Made by a program: the position numbers and the translations under genes
Shown here: positions 17,557 to 18,601 of the stretch, piece after piece
How the letters are laid out: every line of letters begins with the position of its first letter
Position numbering within the stretch: position 1 is the first letter of the stretch
The notes under the pieces: generated by a model
The model's database searches: none
What the model was told of the DNA's origin: nothing
What the model saw: only the letters and a program-made list of their open reading frames with translations
NCBI GenBank assembly: GCA_021798075.1
Contig: JAJZYO010000001.1
Location: forward strand, 1 to 18,601
From: Actinomycetes bacterium
GTDB lineage: Bacteria; Actinomycetota; Acidimicrobiia; Acidimicrobiales; Palsa-688
Direction of reading: 5' to 3'
Length of the DNA: 18,601 nt

Positions 17557-18529
17557 CGGTGGCGCGCATGAGATCCCAACTGGTATACCGCCCGACGAGC
17601 TGCGCCTCATGGCCAGGGTTGCGCACCTCTACCACGAAGACGGGCTCCGCCAAGCCGAGATCGCCAGCCGGTTCGGTTTGTCACAGGCGCGGGTTTCCCG
17701 CCTTTTGAAGCGCGCAGTGGACGAAGGGGTCGTACGTATTTCCGTGCTTCCTGTGCCCGGTGTGAACACCGGCGACGAGGAGGCCCTCGAAGAGCGTTTC
17801 GGCCTCCGCTCTGCCGTCGTCGTGGACACCGAGGGCGACCGGCTCGTGGCCGATGTCGGGGCCGCCGCCGCATATCACCTGGAGACCTCCTTGAGGAGCG
17901 GCCAGCTTGTCGGGATCTCGTCGAGGAGCACGTTCCTGCGCTCTACCCTCGAGCAGGTGCGGCTCCGCGCCCCGCTGCAAGGGGTGCGTGTGGTGCAGAT
18001 CCTGGGTGGCCTCGGCGACCCGTCGGAAACTGAGCACGCGAACCGCCTCACGGAGCAGATGGCGGCCCGTCTCGGGGGCGAGCCTGTGTTCTTGCCCACG
18101 CCGGCCGTGACGGGCTCGCCTGAGAGCGCCCGCGCCCTCTTGCAGGACCCGTTCGTGGCAAAGACAGTGCAGCTCTACGACCATCTCGATGTCGCGATCA
18201 TGGGCATCGGGTCCGTCGACCGGGCCACCATCACGGCGCGGAGCGCCGGCGCCTTAACCGAGCGGGACTTGAGAGAGCTGATGCGCGCCGGGGCCGTCGG
18301 CGATGCGTGCCTCAGGTTCTTTGACAGGCGGGGCAAGCCCGTGCGCACGGCCCTGTCTGAGCGCGTGATAGGTGTCGAGCTCGACCGGCTGCGCAGCACG
18401 CCCCACGGCGTGTGCGTCGCAGGCGGGCTTCAAAAGGCTGAAGCCATCCGGGGTGCGTTACTGGCCGGTTTCGTCGACGTGCTCGTCACGGACCACGCCA
18501 CGGCGCGTAAGGTCTTGGCCGGCGGGTGA
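17549..18529 (+). CDS. SorC/DeoR-type transcriptional regulator with sugar-phosphate-binding domain
   Basis: The 326-residue product has an N-terminal helix-turn-helix (LYHEDGLRQAEIASRFGLSQ, then ARVSRLLKRAVDEGVVRI, ~27-64) and a SorC effector-binding domain (~76-323) with the typical segments VGIS, VVQILGGLG, DVAIMGIGS and AGGLQKAEAIRGAL followed by VDVLVTDHATARKVL. SorC-family proteins respond to phosphorylated sugars and usually control the operon that contains them. The ATG at 17549 has GTAGGAG close upstream and lies inside the end of the kinase gene, so the regulator is part of the same transcript. The effector is probably a phosphorylated pathway intermediate, for example the kinase product. 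Activator or repressor mode is open. Confidence 0.88.
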   Translation: MPSGGAHEIPTGIPPDELRLMARVAHLYHEDGLRQAEIASRFGLSQARVSRLLKRAVDEGVVRISVLPVPGVNTGDEEALEERFGLRSAVVVDTEGDRLVADVGAAAAYHLETSLRSGQLVGISSRSTFLRSTLEQVRLRAPLQGVRVVQILGGLGDPSETEHANRLTEQMAARLGGEPVFLPTPAVTGSPESARALLQDPFVAKTVQLYDHLDVAIMGIGSVDRATITARSAGALTERDLRELMRAGAVGDACLRFFDRRGKPVRTALSERVIGVELDRLRSTPHGVCVAGGLQKAEAIRGALLAGFVDVLVTDHATARKVLAGG

Positions 18530-18544
18530 GGCGCGACGCGCCTC
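18528..18544 (+). terminator. Short GC hairpin overlapping the regulator stop codon
   Basis: GAGGCGC (18528-18534) and GCGCCTC (18538-18544) form a perfect 7-bp stem with a 3-base loop; the stem starts within the TGA stop. TCTCTGG follows, without a T run. It may end the operon transcript or protect its 3' end. Confidence 0.4.
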
Positions 18545-18579
18545 TCTGGCGCCGGGCGGGGGAGTCGGCTGGCGTGCGG

Positions 18580-18597
18580 GGCCGGCCGCGGCCGGCC
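18580..18597. repeat. Perfect 18-bp GC palindrome at the right edge
   Basis: GGCCGGCCGCGGCCGGCC is its own reverse complement across all 18 bases. It lies about 50 bp past the regulator stop. Such low-complexity GC palindromes can be chance in this DNA, a hairpin, or a binding site; nothing more can be said from one copy. Confidence 0.4.
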
Positions 18598-18601
18598 GAC
18601 T

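Overview
The window is high-GC DNA, most likely from an actinobacterium, possibly the Acidimicrobiia or a neighbouring class. Pointers are strong GC bias at third codon positions, GTG/TTG starts, 4-base GTGA/ATGA gene overlaps, two promoters that place the -10 box six bases before the start codon (leaderless mRNAs), and the gene families present. The lineage call is inference. No tRNA, rRNA or CRISPR array was seen.

Left part (1-9109) is an accessory region. It opens with the 3' end of a fibronectin type III protein. An intact vapBC toxin-antitoxin operon on the minus strand follows, then a small hypothetical gene that shares its stop with a convergent membrane-anchored GAF gene carrying a perfect 21-bp tandem duplication. 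Next come a phage-tail-collar (microcystin-dependent-protein type) gene divergent from a GNAT acetyltransferase, and a 715-aa secreted protein with two P-domain-like modules, Ig-like modules and an IPT/TIG domain. A second toxin-antitoxin operon (RES toxin with HTH antitoxin) lies beyond a small membrane-protein gene or fragment. Around it are two decayed toxin-antitoxin relics: a frameshifted copy of the vapB tail (6635-6702) and a truncated, frameshifted vapC (8244-8637). About 470 bp without a convincing gene separate this from the right part.

Right part (9110-18529) is a plus-strand catabolic locus: an enolase-superfamily sugar-acid dehydratase; then, after a 323-bp gap holding a 26-bp inverted repeat and a 25-codon leader ORF with a strong ribosome binding site, a continuous run of a short GH2 beta-galactosidase-like enzyme, a GH127/DUF1680-like enzyme, an Asp/Glu/hydantoin-racemase-family protein, a RuBisCO-like protein (RLP), a DUF1537 acid-sugar kinase and a SorC-family regulator. 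From the leader ORF to the regulator every junction overlaps or abuts, so the run is probably one translationally coupled operon.

Taken together, the two glycosidases would release a sugar. The dehydratase, racemase-like protein, kinase and RLP would process the derived sugar acid, and the regulator would sense a (phosphorylated) intermediate. RLP plus DUF1537 kinase recalls D-apionate catabolism (OiaK with OiaX or OiaT). The dehydratase, the single-cysteine racemase homologue and the two glycosidases are not part of that pathway as I know it, and its oxidoisomerase and lactonase are absent here. This makes the locus the best candidate in the window for an undescribed carbohydrate-acid pathway. 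No transporter or sugar dehydrogenase is visible; they may lie outside the window.
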